From: CALDTK01 sp965215115 | GTDB taxonomy: Bacteria; Bacteroidota; Bacteroidia; Chitinophagales; Saprospiraceae | Direction: 5' to 3' | Assembly: GCA_965215115.1 (NCBI GenBank) | Contig: OZ244050.1 | Coordinates: 2,542,001 to 2,606,000 of the forward strand | DNA length: 64,000 nt | Part shown: one piece after another, positions 1 through 9,365 of the stretch | Numbering within the stretch: the first letter of the stretch is position 1 | Layout of the letters: each line of letters starts with the position of its first letter | Translations under genes and position numbers: made by a program | The notes under the pieces: model-generated | What the model saw: only the letters and a program-made list of their open reading frames with translations | What the model was told of the DNA's origin: nothing | Database searches by the model: none

Positions 1-1031
1 GCGGTCTGCGTCCCGAGCGGGCGACGGCGTATGAAGTGGGTTTTGACGTACGTCTCTTCGAGGAGCGCATCGGCCTCGACGTGACGGCGTACACGCAGTT
101 GAACGAGGACCAGATCTTGGCCCTGCCGGCGCCGATCAGTTCGGGTTACGAGAGTCGGGTGGTGAACGGCGGCTCGGTGCGGGCTGAGGGCATCGAGGCA
201 GTGATTAATGTGCGGGCCGTGCGCCGGGGCGACTTCCGTTACGACGCGACGATCAACTTCAACACGGCCATCGCGCGGGTGGTGAGTCTGCCGGACGGCA
301 AGGCGACGACGCTGGCGTACGCGCGGGTGTACAACACGCCCGGGCAGACGGTCTTCATCATCGCCGAGGAGGGCGGTCGCATCGGCGATATGTACGGCAC
401 GGGCTACCTGCGCAACGAGGCCGGACAGTACGTCGTCAACGCGAGAGGCGCCTTCATCGCGGACAATACCCTGCGCAAGTTGGGCAACTACAACCCCGAC
501 TTCCAGGTGGGCTTCACCAACCGACTGGCGTACCGCAACTTTAACCTGAGCGCCCTGGTCGACTGGCGGCAGGGCGGGGAGGTCGTAAGTCGGACGCAGG
601 CGCTCGCGGGTTACTCCGGGCAGCTCGCCATCACGGCTGATCGGCCGGCCGGGGGCATCCTCGTCCCGGGCGTCATGAACTTCGGGACGGCCGAGGCCCC
701 CAACTACCGGCCGAACACGACGCCGATCTCGGCGGAGGACTACTACATCAGCTACTACAACCGCGAGCACGAGGAGCACAACACCCTCGATGCCACTTTC
801 GTAAAACTGCGGGAGGTGCGGCTGGGCTACGACTTCGGCACCGCGCGCCTGCCGTGGCTCCAGGACGCGAGCGTGGCGCTGATCGGTCGCAACCTGGCGA
901 TGTGGTCGCCGATCAAACTCTTCGACCCGGAGCAGTTCGCGGCCCAGGGCCAGGGCTTCGTGCGGGGCGTGGAGGACATGAGCTACCCGACGCCGCGGAG
1001 TGTGGGGCTGAGCTTGAGTGCTAATTTTTAG
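1..1031 (+). CDS. SusC-like TonB-dependent outer-membrane receptor, C-terminal part (5' partial)
   Basis: The reading frame is already open at the left edge, where LRPERATAYEVGFD matches the 'LKPE...WEVG' strand typical of SusC/RagA barrels, so the gene begins outside the window. The visible 340 or so residues are alternating beta-strand sequence of the barrel and end in SLSANF with a C-terminal aromatic residue, as outer-membrane barrels do. Family knowledge: SusC proteins import glycans or peptides through the outer membrane using TonB energy and work with the SusD lipoprotein encoded next. The SusD gene follows on the same strand after about 150 bases, which supports the call. The substrate cannot be inferred. 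N-terminal carboxypeptidase-like and plug domains are not visible. Confidence 0.92.
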   Translation, partial: GLRPERATAYEVGFDVRLFEERIGLDVTAYTQLNEDQILALPAPISSGYESRVVNGGSVRAEGIEAVINVRAVRRGDFRYDATINFNTAIARVVSLPDGKATTLAYARVYNTPGQTVFIIAEEGGRIGDMYGTGYLRNEAGQYVVNARGAFIADNTLRKLGNYNPDFQVGFTNRLAYRNFNLSALVDWRQGGEVVSRTQALAGYSGQLAITADRPAGGILVPGVMNFGTAEAPNYRPNTTPISAEDYYISYYNREHEEHNTLDATFVKLREVRLGYDFGTARLPWLQDASVALIGRNLAMWSPIKLFDPEQFAAQGQGFVRGVEDMSYPTPRSVGLSLSANF

Positions 1032-1185
1032 TGGTCGGTGAGTCATGCGCGGTGAGTCATGCGCGGTGAGTTATGCGCGGCGCTCACGCACCCCGCCACT
1101 CAGATGGCGCACCTACGGCGCTCACTGTGTGCCAAACGGATTAATGGTTCTGGAAACAATTGGGCATTTTAAAAGACACGTTCGT

Positions 1186-2622
1186 ATGAAAATTCAGTAT
1201 CTCTCGCTGCTTCTCACTGTGCTCCTTGCTGCGTGCACTAAGGACTTCGAGGAGCTCAACACCGACCCGAATGCCCCGGTCGACGTGCAGCCGAGTTTGC
1301 TGTTGCGGCAGGTGACTTACGACGTGGTCGAGAACCTGAGCTACGAGGGCTTCACGGGTGGGGCCAACCTCGGGCAGTATTTTTCGGCCGACCCGGGTTT
1401 TAATGCTTTCGATCGGGGGGATTTGCTCGCGCCGCAGTTCGGGGGCAATCCCTGGCCGGTGCTGTACCGCAACCTGCGCGACATCAACATCGTGCTGGAG
1501 AAGAGTCGCGCCGCGCCCGTCAACGCGGTGTACGAAGGTCCGGCGCTGGTGATGCGGACGATCATCGCCGGCAACCTTACCGACATCTTCGGGGACGTGC
1601 CGTACTCGCAGGCGGGCGAGGGCCGCGAAGGTGTCGTCAATCCGGCGTACGACCGGCAGGAGGACATCTACCGCGGGGAAGAGGGTTTGCTCGCGAGTCT
1701 GCGCACGGCGGTTGACGTCATGAAAGCTTACCGCGCCCCGCAACGGCTGGAGGGCGACCTACTCTTCGGTGGCGATCTGGACGGCTGGATTCGCCTGGCG
1801 AACTCGCTGCGGCTCAAGTACCTGTTGCGGGCGAGCGCACAACTAAGTCCTGGTGAACTGGCTGAGATCGGACGGATCTTCGCGGAGGATCGCTACATTG
1901 AGACGAATGCTCAAAACGCCGTGTTTCGCTTTGGGGCGGCGCCGAACGACTTCCGCTTCGCGCGGGCGCGCGTGGGCGATTTCAACAACTACCTGATGTC
2001 GGAGACGATCGACTCGGTGGTGGACGTGCTCGGCGATCCGCGCGAGCGGCTGTGGTTCCGCGCGGCGACGGGCGGGGGCTACAACGGTATCCGCAACGGC
2101 CTGCCTCCGGGGGCGTCCGTGGACGGGGCGACGGTTTCGCTGCCGGGCCGCGTCTGGCGCGAGGACGCCGGCCAGCTCAAGGGCAACTACATGACGGCCT
2201 GGGAGACGCACTTCGTTTTGGCGGAAGCCGCCGCGCGGGGCTACATCAGCGCCAACGCTCAGGTCTTGTACGAGGAGGCCGTCAGGCTCGCGTTCGAGTA
2301 CTGGAACACGGAACTACCGGCAGGGTATATAAGCTCGGGCCCCGCGGCGTACGGTAACGACCTCGCGAAGAACCTCGATCAGATCGTCACGCAGCGCTGG
2401 CTCGCGAGCATCGGCCACGGCTACGAAGGTTGGATACTGTGGCGGCGCACGGGCGCCCCGGCCTTCCTGGCGCCGCTGTCGAGCCTGAACGGGGGGCAGA
2501 TCCCGGTGCGCTTCCCGTATCCCGCCAATGAGCAGGCTTTGAATCTCGCGAATTACACCGAGGCGATCGGGAGGATCGGGGGGAGTAATTCGCCGAATGC
2601 AGCGGTGTGGTGGGATGAGTGA
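1186..2622 (+). CDS. SusD/RagB-like surface lipoprotein
   Basis: The protein of 478 residues begins with a lipoprotein signal (MKIQYLSLLLTVLLAAC), giving a lipidated cysteine near residue 17. It continues with FEELNTDPNAP, a sequence typical of SusD-like lipoproteins just after the lipobox. I chose ATG 1186 over upstream in-frame starts because it places the signal peptide at the N-terminus. Tetratricopeptide-like helices and a tryptophan-rich C-terminal region (WEGWILWRRTG-like) fit the SusD/RagB fold. It sits directly behind the SusC-like receptor, so the two should form a substrate-capture and import complex on the outer membrane. The neighbouring sodium symporter could take the product across the inner membrane, which is inference only. 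Confidence 0.92.
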   Translation: MKIQYLSLLLTVLLAACTKDFEELNTDPNAPVDVQPSLLLRQVTYDVVENLSYEGFTGGANLGQYFSADPGFNAFDRGDLLAPQFGGNPWPVLYRNLRDINIVLEKSRAAPVNAVYEGPALVMRTIIAGNLTDIFGDVPYSQAGEGREGVVNPAYDRQEDIYRGEEGLLASLRTAVDVMKAYRAPQRLEGDLLFGGDLDGWIRLANSLRLKYLLRASAQLSPGELAEIGRIFAEDRYIETNAQNAVFRFGAAPNDFRFARARVGDFNNYLMSETIDSVVDVLGDPRERLWFRAATGGGYNGIRNGLPPGASVDGATVSLPGRVWREDAGQLKGNYMTAWETHFVLAEAAARGYISANAQVLYEEAVRLAFEYWNTELPAGYISSGPAAYGNDLAKNLDQIVTQRWLASIGHGYEGWILWRRTGAPAFLAPLSSLNGGQIPVRFPYPANEQALNLANYTEAIGRIGGSNSPNAAVWWDE

Positions 2623-2727
2623 ATTCCAAATTTTTAATGGCTAATTCCAAATGACCCTCCGGACGTGCCCCATGTTAACGCCTACGCGGTAGCGCATTTG
2701 AAATTGAGAATTTGAAATTGGGAATTC
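2621..2727. repeat. Mirrored intergenic element 1 (AATTTGAAATT words around a GC-rich core)
   Basis: The left arm is built of GAATTCCAAATTT-type words and the right arm of their reverse complement (AATTTGAAATTGGGAATTC). Between them is a GC-rich core with CGGACGTGCCC at 2660-2670 and CCTACGCGGTAGCGCA at 2681-2696. The same two core words occur in the element at 9366-9493, whose arms are different. It lies between the susD stop and the symporter, and the symporter's apparent TTG start falls inside the right arm. It could act as a terminator or be a mobile palindromic repeat. Confidence 0.7.
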
Positions 2728-4193
2728 AAACTTTACAATGGCTCCTCGTCGTCGGGTCCTCGCTCGGCTTGCTCTGGCTGGCGCCGCTCGCGCGGACGGC
2801 CTCGGAGTTCTTTGCGGGGACGCGGCGCGAGCGGGCGCCTGGGTTCGCGATGCTGCTCAGTAGCCTGGTGATCAGCTGGTTGTTCGCGAAGTCCTTGACG
2901 AATGCGGCCAATCTGGGGCGCGACTTCGGGCTCGTCGGGGGCGTGGCCTACGCTGGGTATTACCTGAGTTTTGCGGTGGTGGGGGCGGTGGTGTATCAGC
3001 TGCGGACGAAGGGTGGCTTCGGGAGCATTCACCAGTTCCTGGAGACGAAGCACGGGCACTCGGCGGTGCTGTTGTTTTCGCTGCTGATTAGCTTTCGATT
3101 GTTTAATGAAGTTTGGAGCAATACGATGGTGATCGGCAGCTACTTCGGAGAGGCTGGGAGCGCGCCTTACCTGGCGGCGGTATTGGTGTTTACGGCACTC
3201 ACGCTGGCGTATTCGCTGAAGGGCGGGATGAGTTCGAGTATCCTCACGGACGTGGTGCAGATGGGGCTGTTTGTGCTGTTGTTGGTGGGTTTGTTGGGGA
3301 TGATCGGGTGGCGGGTTGAGGGAAGATGGGAGGATGGTTTGGTGGGTGGATGGGTGGATGGGGCTGCGGTGGGGAGCTGGACTTTTGCTGGTGGGCTCGA
3401 CTTCTTGCTGCTCGCGCTGGTGCAGGTGCTCAGCTACGGCTTTCACGATCCCGTGATGACGGACCGGGGCTTCCTGGGTGATCCGAAGACGACGCGGCGG
3501 GCCTTTTACTGGGCGGTGCCGGTGGGCGGGCTCTGCATCGTGTTGTTCTCGCTGGTCGGCGTCTACGCGCGGGCAGGGGGCATGGCCGGCGAGGCCGCGG
3601 TGGAGGTGGCGCGCAGCCTGGGGCTGGTGGCGCTGCTGGTCGTCAATCTCATCATGGTGACCTCGGCGGCGAGCACGCTCGACTCGACGTTTTCGAGTTG
3701 GGCGAAATTGACGGTGGTGGATTTGCGCACGCTTCTAGGAAAGGTCGGCTTTGCTGGCGCGAACCTTCGGTTTCGCCAAAACACATTAGACGCGCTCGAC
3801 GCACCCGACACGTTCGGCACACCCGACGCCCTCGGCGAGCGCGATGTCTTGCGGGGCCGTTGGGCCATGGTGACGCTCGTGGTCCTCGGGACGGTCCCGG
3901 TGTTTTTCTCGCCCGAGATCATCAGCGCGACTACCATCAGCGGTTTGATGGTGGTGGGGCTGGCACCGGTCTTCCTGTTTTGGCGAAAGCCCGTCCCCGC
4001 CTGGTCCTTCCACGCCGCCGTCGGCGCCGGACTCGCGATCGGCATCGGGACCCTGGTCTGGGGCACGCCCGCGTGGATGAACTGGGGCGACACCACCTAC
4101 TCCGCGACCCTCGGCGCGAGCGTCGTCGGCACCGGCCTCGCGTTTATCCTTTTCCTCGGCTCGTCGTTACTCACTCCGCATGACCGGGCGTAG
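2712..4193 (+). CDS. Sodium:solute symporter (SSS family)
   Basis: The 493-residue product has about 13 hydrophobic segments, an early SLTNAANLGRDFG-like stretch and LTDVVQMGLFVLLL near residue 180, consistent with the sodium:solute symporter family of inner-membrane transporters. No ATG is available near the N-terminus; TTG 2712 keeps the first membrane segment (LQWLLVVGSSLGLLWL). Two inserts look foreign to the fold: residues about 204-217 are encoded by a GATGG-type repeat, and residues about 356-376 are a run of DALDAP/DTFGTPDALG repeats. One copy of the interspersed 15-mer lies at 3977-3991. The stop overlaps the next gene by 14 bases, so the two are probably co-transcribed. The transported solute is unknown. 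Confidence 0.85.
   Translation: MKLGIQTLQWLLVVGSSLGLLWLAPLARTASEFFAGTRRERAPGFAMLLSSLVISWLFAKSLTNAANLGRDFGLVGGVAYAGYYLSFAVVGAVVYQLRTKGGFGSIHQFLETKHGHSAVLLFSLLISFRLFNEVWSNTMVIGSYFGEAGSAPYLAAVLVFTALTLAYSLKGGMSSSILTDVVQMGLFVLLLVGLLGMIGWRVEGRWEDGLVGGWVDGAAVGSWTFAGGLDFLLLALVQVLSYGFHDPVMTDRGFLGDPKTTRRAFYWAVPVGGLCIVLFSLVGVYARAGGMAGEAAVEVARSLGLVALLVVNLIMVTSAASTLDSTFSSWAKLTVVDLRTLLGKVGFAGANLRFRQNTLDALDAPDTFGTPDALGERDVLRGRWAMVTLVVLGTVPVFFSPEIISATTISGLMVVGLAPVFLFWRKPVPAWSFHAAVGAGLAIGIGTLVWGTPAWMNWGDTTYSATLGASVVGTGLAFILFLGSSLLTPHDRA
3325..3362 (+). repeat. GATGG/GGTGG repeat inserted in the symporter gene
   Basis: A run of GATGGGAGGATGG, TTTGGTGGGTGG and ATGGGTGGATGG words lies in frame in a loop of the symporter. 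The reverse complement of the same pattern (CCATCCACCCATC, CACCAAACCATCC) occurs at 5055-5095 and 13599-13622, so this is a dispersed element and not local slippage alone. Confidence 0.65.
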
Positions 4194-5436
4194 CCAGACC
4201 AAACACATCGACCTCTCCGCGGCGGCGCCGGGCACGGAATTGCTGCTATTCGGAGGCGCCTACTCCAACCTACAGGCCCTGGAGGCCGTGCGGGCTTTCG
4301 CCAAAACACGTGGCATTTCGCCCGCGCACACGCTGTGCACCGGCGACACCGTGGCCTACTGCGCGCACCCGTCCGAGAGCATCGCCTTCGTGCGCGACTG
4401 GGGCGTACACGCCATCGCGGGCAACGTCGAGATGAACATCCGCGACGGCCTCGAGGACTGCGGGTGCAACTTCGACGACGACTCGCGCTGCGACATTTTC
4501 TCGCGCATCTGGTATCCGTTCGCCCAGCGAAACACCGACGCCGAGGCCGTGGCCTACATGCAGACCTTGCCTGAATACCTCGACGTGAGTTTTGGCGAAA
4601 GCCGCCTCACCGTCGTGCACGGTAACTACGGCGCGACGAGCGGCTACGTGTGGCGGAGTTCGGACTGGGACGAGTGCAAGGCGCCGGCTTTCGCCAAAAC
4701 CGGTAGTGACGTCATCGTCGCCGGCCACTGCGGACTGCCCTTCGCGCACGAACGCGACGGCAAGCTGTGGCTCAACCCCGGCGTCATCGGGATGCCCGCC
4801 AACGACGGCACGCCCCGCACCTGGTGCGCGACCTTGCGCCTCGACGCCGACGGCGCGCTCGACTACGACTTCCACGCCCTCGACTACGACTACAAATCCG
4901 CCCGCCGCCACATGCTGGCCCACCCGCTGCCCAAGAGCTACGCCCTCACGCTCGACGACGGCCGCTGGGACAACACCGAGATCATGCCCGCGCGCGAGGC
5001 CGCCCTCACCGGCGTCCCCATCGACCCCCAGGCCCTCAAGGCCGAAGCCACGGGCCCATCCACCCATCCCCCCACCAAACCATCCACCCATCCAAAAATG
5101 GAAAAGCAGTACTTCGACCCCAAAGACCTCAAGCGTTTCGGGCGCATCAGCGAGCACCAGCCGGAGATGGGCAAGCGGTTCTTCGACTGGTACGAGGACG
5201 CCACCTACGGCGACACGGCCCTCACGCAGCGCGAGAAGGCCCTCATCGCGCTGGCCGTGAGCCACACCATCCGCTGCCCGTACTGCGTTGACGCCTTCAC
5301 GACCAACTGCCTCGAGTCCGGCGCCGACGAGGAAGCCATGATGGAGGCCGTCCACGTGGCCGCCGCCATCCAGGCCGGCTCGACGCTGATCTCGAGCGTG
5401 CAGATGATCAAGCAGGCGGAGAAGTTGGGGATGTAA
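4180..5436 (+). CDS. Metallophosphoesterase fused to AhpD/CMD-like domain (arsenosugar-associated)
   Basis: Residues about 1-280 form a calcineurin-like phosphoesterase: CTGDTVAYCAHP, IAGNVEMN, VVHGNYG, VAGHCGLPF and LNPGVIGMP carry the metal-binding Asp, Asn and His residues. Residues about 307-418, beginning MEKQYFDPKDLKRF, form a carboxymuconolactone decarboxylase/AhpD-like domain with a redox CPYC motif (RCPYCVDAF). In other genomes these are usually two genes that accompany the radical SAM enzyme ArsS, and the second resembles the 'arsenosugar biosynthesis-associated peroxidase-like' protein. Here they share one frame, joined by a Thr/His/Pro linker encoded by a dispersed repeat. ArsS follows at 6075. 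Reactions are inferred from family and context. Three 15-mer copies lie inside the phosphoesterase half (4293, 4589, 4686). Confidence 0.85.
   Translation: MTGRSQTKHIDLSAAAPGTELLLFGGAYSNLQALEAVRAFAKTRGISPAHTLCTGDTVAYCAHPSESIAFVRDWGVHAIAGNVEMNIRDGLEDCGCNFDDDSRCDIFSRIWYPFAQRNTDAEAVAYMQTLPEYLDVSFGESRLTVVHGNYGATSGYVWRSSDWDECKAPAFAKTGSDVIVAGHCGLPFAHERDGKLWLNPGVIGMPANDGTPRTWCATLRLDADGALDYDFHALDYDYKSARRHMLAHPLPKSYALTLDDGRWDNTEIMPAREAALTGVPIDPQALKAEATGPSTHPPTKPSTHPKMEKQYFDPKDLKRFGRISEHQPEMGKRFFDWYEDATYGDTALTQREKALIALAVSHTIRCPYCVDAFTTNCLESGADEEAMMEAVHVAAAIQAGSTLISSVQMIKQAEKLGM
5055..5095 (-). repeat. CCATCCACCCATCC repeat acting as domain linker
   Basis: The repeat words CCATCCACCCATCC and CACCAAACCATCC encode the linker between the phosphoesterase and CMD domains. 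The element is the reverse complement of the repeat in the symporter (3325-3362) and resembles 13599-13622 upstream of the ABC-F gene. An ATG at 5098 right behind it would be the natural start of a separate CMD gene. Confidence 0.65.
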
Positions 5437-5446
5437 CTTTGAGACC

Positions 5447-5710
5447 ATGAATGTTGTAACCCACACAGACAAAACCTCAACCTTGCTGGATCGAGTCGTT
5501 CGGACACCCGGCGTCTGCGGCGGTCGACCCAGGATAGCTGGGACCCGGATGGCCGTCGATGTAATGCTCGGGATGCTCTCGGCCGGGGACGATCTCGAGT
5601 TCCTGCTCGCCGAATTTCCCGAACTCTCGCGACAGGACTGGCTGGCGGCGGTCGCGTATGCTCGCGAGCTCGTAACCGCAGTGCCCCCGGCGACTGCGCA
5701 GGCGGCATGA
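5447..5710 (+). CDS. DUF433 family antitoxin
   Basis: This 87-residue protein has the DUF433 pattern: RVVRTPGVCGGRPRIAGTRMAVD, then LGMLSAGDDLEFLLAEFPELSRQDWLAAVAYA. The family is a small winged-helix-like antitoxin commonly paired with a DUF5615 PIN-like toxin, and exactly that gene follows with a 4-base ATGA overlap. The start at 5447 lies 11 bases after the upstream fusion gene. The pair sits between the phosphoesterase-CMD gene and arsS, splitting an otherwise coherent operon, which suggests later insertion. Confidence 0.85.
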   Translation: MNVVTHTDKTSTLLDRVVRTPGVCGGRPRIAGTRMAVDVMLGMLSAGDDLEFLLAEFPELSRQDWLAAVAYARELVTAVPPATAQAA

Positions 5711-6066
5711 GGTACATCGTAGATGCGAATACCGGACGCAGGCTGCGCCGCTGGCTCGAGGAACGCGGGTACGACGCGCTTTACTCGATCGACGTCTTCG
5801 ACGACCCCGAAGAGGGCGACCGCTCCATAGCTGAGTACGCCGATCTACACAACCGCGTAGTGATATCCAGGGATCAGGATTTCAGAGATCGGTTCGACCG
5901 TGGTGCCGCCCCCAGGAAACTAATAAAGCTCGATACCGATAATATACCACAAAAGCAATTGCTTTACCTTTTTGAGCGAAACATCGCAGACTTTGAGCAG
6001 AGCCTTGCATCTGCGGACAGGGTCATTGTAGAGGTACGAGACCTCTATCGGTGGACCTACAGATAA
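5707..6066 (+). CDS. DUF5615 PIN-like toxin
   Basis: The 119-residue product begins MRYIVDANTGRRLRRWLEERGYDALYS and has VVISRDQDFRD in the middle, matching the acidic residues of the PIN-like DUF5615 fold (Asp near 6, Asp near 59 and 61). Family knowledge: these are presumed RNases neutralised by the partner DUF433 protein. Its start overlaps the antitoxin stop. The second half (about 5920-6050) is visibly richer in A and T than the surrounding genes, a hint of recent acquisition. The usual ADENLP-type N-terminal motif appears here as VDANTG, so activity is likely but not certain. Confidence 0.82.
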   Translation: MRYIVDANTGRRLRRWLEERGYDALYSIDVFDDPEEGDRSIAEYADLHNRVVISRDQDFRDRFDRGAAPRKLIKLDTDNIPQKQLLYLFERNIADFEQSLASADRVIVEVRDLYRWTYR

Positions 6067-6074
6067 GCACCCCC

Positions 6075-7148
<1,074 letters not shown>

Positions 7149-7154
7149 GGAGTT

Positions 7155-7268
7155 AGGACATCAGGGCATTAGGACACGAAGAGCACTAAGGGGACACGAG
7201 GATCACGAAGCTAGGCGCGCGTCCCCCCTCGGGCGCCTCGTGTCTCCTTCGTGCGCCTCGTGTCCTCA
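7155..7268. repeat. Mirrored intergenic element 2 (GGACACGAGG words)
   Basis: The left arm has the words TTAGGACA, TTAGGACACGAAGAGCACTAAGG and GGACACGAGGATCACGAAG. The right arm has CGCCTCGTGTCTCCTTCGTGCGCCTCGTGTCC, the reverse complement of the same words. The centre is GC-rich. The right-arm words recur at 23968-24003 in front of argG's stop. It fills the gap after arsS and may stop transcription. Confidence 0.6.
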
Positions 7269-7362
7269 CAGGCGTTTACACCCCGTGCCCAATCCCCGCC
7301 GCCGAAATGTTAAAGTCGGCTGGCTTGTCTACCGCCGGTCTACTTTCGTCAAAACATACGAC

Positions 7363-8295
7363 ATGCGCCGGGCTTCCACCATCACGCTAGCGCTGTGCCT
7401 GTGCGCTTGCCTCAACCACGCCCTCGTCGCCCAGGTCAGCCTCCGCTTCGGGACCAACCTCGAGATGGCGCGCGGGGGCAAATCCTCGAGTGACTCCCCC
7501 TACGATGACTTCGAGCAAGTCGCCACCCTCGACGACAGCACGTTCGTGTACCGACGGAGCGGCATCCGGCACCAGTACAGCAACAACCAGTACCGCCCCT
7601 TGCCGAGCGCGAGCCTCCAGGTGACGGTGGCCTGGCCAGTCACCCCCCGCCTACAGATCCTATCGGGGGCCGGCGCTCGCTTCGAGGCCTTCTCAGTCGA
7701 GCCCTCACGGGGGGATGGATTCACGCCCGTCGAGAATGGCGCACTCGACACCTTTTATACATATCCCTCGCGCAGAACAACTAACTTCTCCGAGCAGTGC
7801 CTCGGGAGCTACGGCTACAACGGCCGCCTACAGTTCCGACAGGTGTATCTGAGTTTACCTATTGGCCTCGAGTACGCGGCGATCCCGGGCTTCCTGTGGG
7901 TCAACGCTGGCGGACACGTCGAAGCCCCACTCTACAGTTCCTACCCCGGGCAGCGCGGGGAGTACGAATTCCAGGAGCACAACGGCCGCGTCTCCTGCCA
8001 GATTAGGTACGAGCAGTTCCGCAACACCAGCGGGCGCTACATCCGCAACCTCCAGTACGGCGCCCACCTCGGGTTCCGTCTCGCGGTCGCGAAGAACACC
8101 AGCCTCACGGCCGCGGTCGCGGGACAGTTCACGAGCGTGTTCGTCGACCACGACCTCCAGGGCGACGCGGACTTCACCGCCAGGAGCAACCCCGAAGCCA
8201 ACCTCTACCGCAGGATGACCTACAGGCCCCAGCGCCTCAGCGTCGGGCTCGCGTGGACGATCATTGGGCCACGACACGCGGGCGTGGACCTGTAG
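7363..8295 (+). CDS. Putative outer-membrane beta-barrel protein
   Basis: The protein of 310 residues starts with a signal peptide (MRRASTITLALCLCACLNHALVAQ, cleavage after AQ) and continues with alternating polar/hydrophobic strands. Examples are VSLRFGTNLEM, SLQVTVAWPVTPRLQILSGAG, YLSLPIGLEYAAIPGFLWVNAGG, YGAHLGFRLAVAKNTSLTAAVAG and RLSVGLAWTI at the end. That pattern and length fit an outer-membrane 'PorT-like' or OmpA-barrel-like protein of Bacteroidota, but I do not recognise a specific family. ATG 7363 is preferred because upstream codons precede the signal peptide. A motif variant CTTTCGTCAAAAC sits in its upstream region at about 7344. Confidence 0.6.
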   Translation: MRRASTITLALCLCACLNHALVAQVSLRFGTNLEMARGGKSSSDSPYDDFEQVATLDDSTFVYRRSGIRHQYSNNQYRPLPSASLQVTVAWPVTPRLQILSGAGARFEAFSVEPSRGDGFTPVENGALDTFYTYPSRRTTNFSEQCLGSYGYNGRLQFRQVYLSLPIGLEYAAIPGFLWVNAGGHVEAPLYSSYPGQRGEYEFQEHNGRVSCQIRYEQFRNTSGRYIRNLQYGAHLGFRLAVAKNTSLTAAVAGQFTSVFVDHDLQGDADFTARSNPEANLYRRMTYRPQRLSVGLAWTIIGPRHAGVDL

Positions 8296-8440
8296 TGCGG
8301 GGTGTTTCGAATGCGGGGCAAAAGAATTGGGGAACAGCCTGTTCACCTCGCCGTGGGAGTGCGATACAGCAGCGAACATCGGCCGCGCTACGGTGCCGGC
8401 CGATAGATACGCAACCCATCACGACTTAACTCCCGTACCC

Positions 8441-8884
8441 ATGCGCCCCCTCCTCTTCCTCGCCTCCCTCCTCCTCTTTGCCACGTCCTGCAGTAAAGAC
8501 GACGCGGACGAAATGGAGCCCACCAAGACCATCGGCCTTACCGGCAACTACGTCGGCCAGGTGCCCTCCACCAACTCCAACCCCGACACCGATGTCACCC
8601 TCAACTTCGGCACCACCACTTTGGTGCCGGGGGAGTCCGCGCAGGCCCGCTTTACCTTCGGTGACTGCATCGGCTCAGGGTGTAAGGGCGCGGGTTCTGG
8701 CCCGGCCACGGTTAACCTAACCACCGCCAACAAGCTCACGCTCACGTGCCCCGCCTGCGACAACCCCTACGGAAATGAGCGCTTCAACATGGCCGCCACC
8801 GGGACCGTCGACGGCGACACCATCCGCCTCAACGTCACCGGCACCTGGAACATCGGCAACGTGACCCTCATCAAGAAGCGCTAA
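8441..8884 (+). CDS. Small lipoprotein, paralogue A
   Basis: The 147-residue product has a lipoprotein signal (MRPLLFLASLLLFATSC). The mature part starts SKDDADEME and contains GLTGNYVGQVPSTNSN, FGDCIGSGCKGAG, LTLTCPACDNPYGNERF and TVDGDTIRLNVTGTW. Two CXnC pairs could form disulfides or bind metal. The next gene encodes a paralogue with the same layout, so the pair arose by tandem duplication. No known family is recognised. The cellular site is presumably the periplasm or cell surface, anchored by lipid. Confidence 0.65.
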   Translation: MRPLLFLASLLLFATSCSKDDADEMEPTKTIGLTGNYVGQVPSTNSNPDTDVTLNFGTTTLVPGESAQARFTFGDCIGSGCKGAGSGPATVNLTTANKLTLTCPACDNPYGNERFNMAATGTVDGDTIRLNVTGTWNIGNVTLIKKR

Positions 8885-8911
8885 GCCCTACCGCCCCTCA
8901 AACGCTCGACC

Positions 8912-9358
8912 ATGCGAACCATCTTCGTGCTTGCCTTCGTCCTCGCCACCGTAGCCTCGTGCGACAAAGACGACGATGGTGCACAGTCATCCGATCGCCT
9001 CGAACTCTCCGGCCGCTACGCCGGCGCAATCCCCAGCACGACCGCCCGCGCCGAAGACGGCATCGAGGTGTCGATCGACTTCAACCTCCTCACCCTCGCC
9101 CCGGGCGGCTCGGACCGCGTGAGCTTCAATTTCGGCGATTGTCCCGCCCCGCGGTGCCGCGGCCAGATCGAAGGCTCCGCCAACATGCAACTCGATAGCG
9201 ACGGTGCGGTGCGCCTCACGTGCACGTCCTGCATCAATACCAATGACGCCTTCCGCGACTATGCCATGTCGGCGACCGGTACGGCAAGCAGGGACACCAT
9301 CCGCCTCGATGTCACGGGCGAGTGGCCCTTCGGGAAGGTGGTTCTCGTCAAACAGTAG
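8912..9358 (+). CDS. Small lipoprotein, paralogue B
   Basis: The 148-residue product has a lipoprotein signal (MRTIFVLAFVLATVASC) and mirrors the upstream gene. LSGRYAGAIPSTTA corresponds to LTGNYVGQVPSTNS, FGDCPAPRCRGQ to FGDCIGSGCKGA, LTCTSCINTNDAFRDY to LTCPACDNPYGNERF, and RDTIRLDVTGEW to GDTIRLNVTGTW. Conservation of the four cysteines and the DTIRL.VTG.W ending shows that these are the functional positions. The gap to paralogue A is 27 bases, so they are probably one operon. Function is unknown. Confidence 0.65.
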   Translation: MRTIFVLAFVLATVASCDKDDDGAQSSDRLELSGRYAGAIPSTTARAEDGIEVSIDFNLLTLAPGGSDRVSFNFGDCPAPRCRGQIEGSANMQLDSDGAVRLTCTSCINTNDAFRDYAMSATGTASRDTIRLDVTGEWPFGKVVLVKQ

Positions 9359-9365
9359 CGGAGGG

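Noticed and set aside
5707..6066. Ordinary VapC PIN toxin
   Set aside because: The short length, the pairing with DUF433 and the VVISRDQDF motif fit DUF5615 better than VapC.
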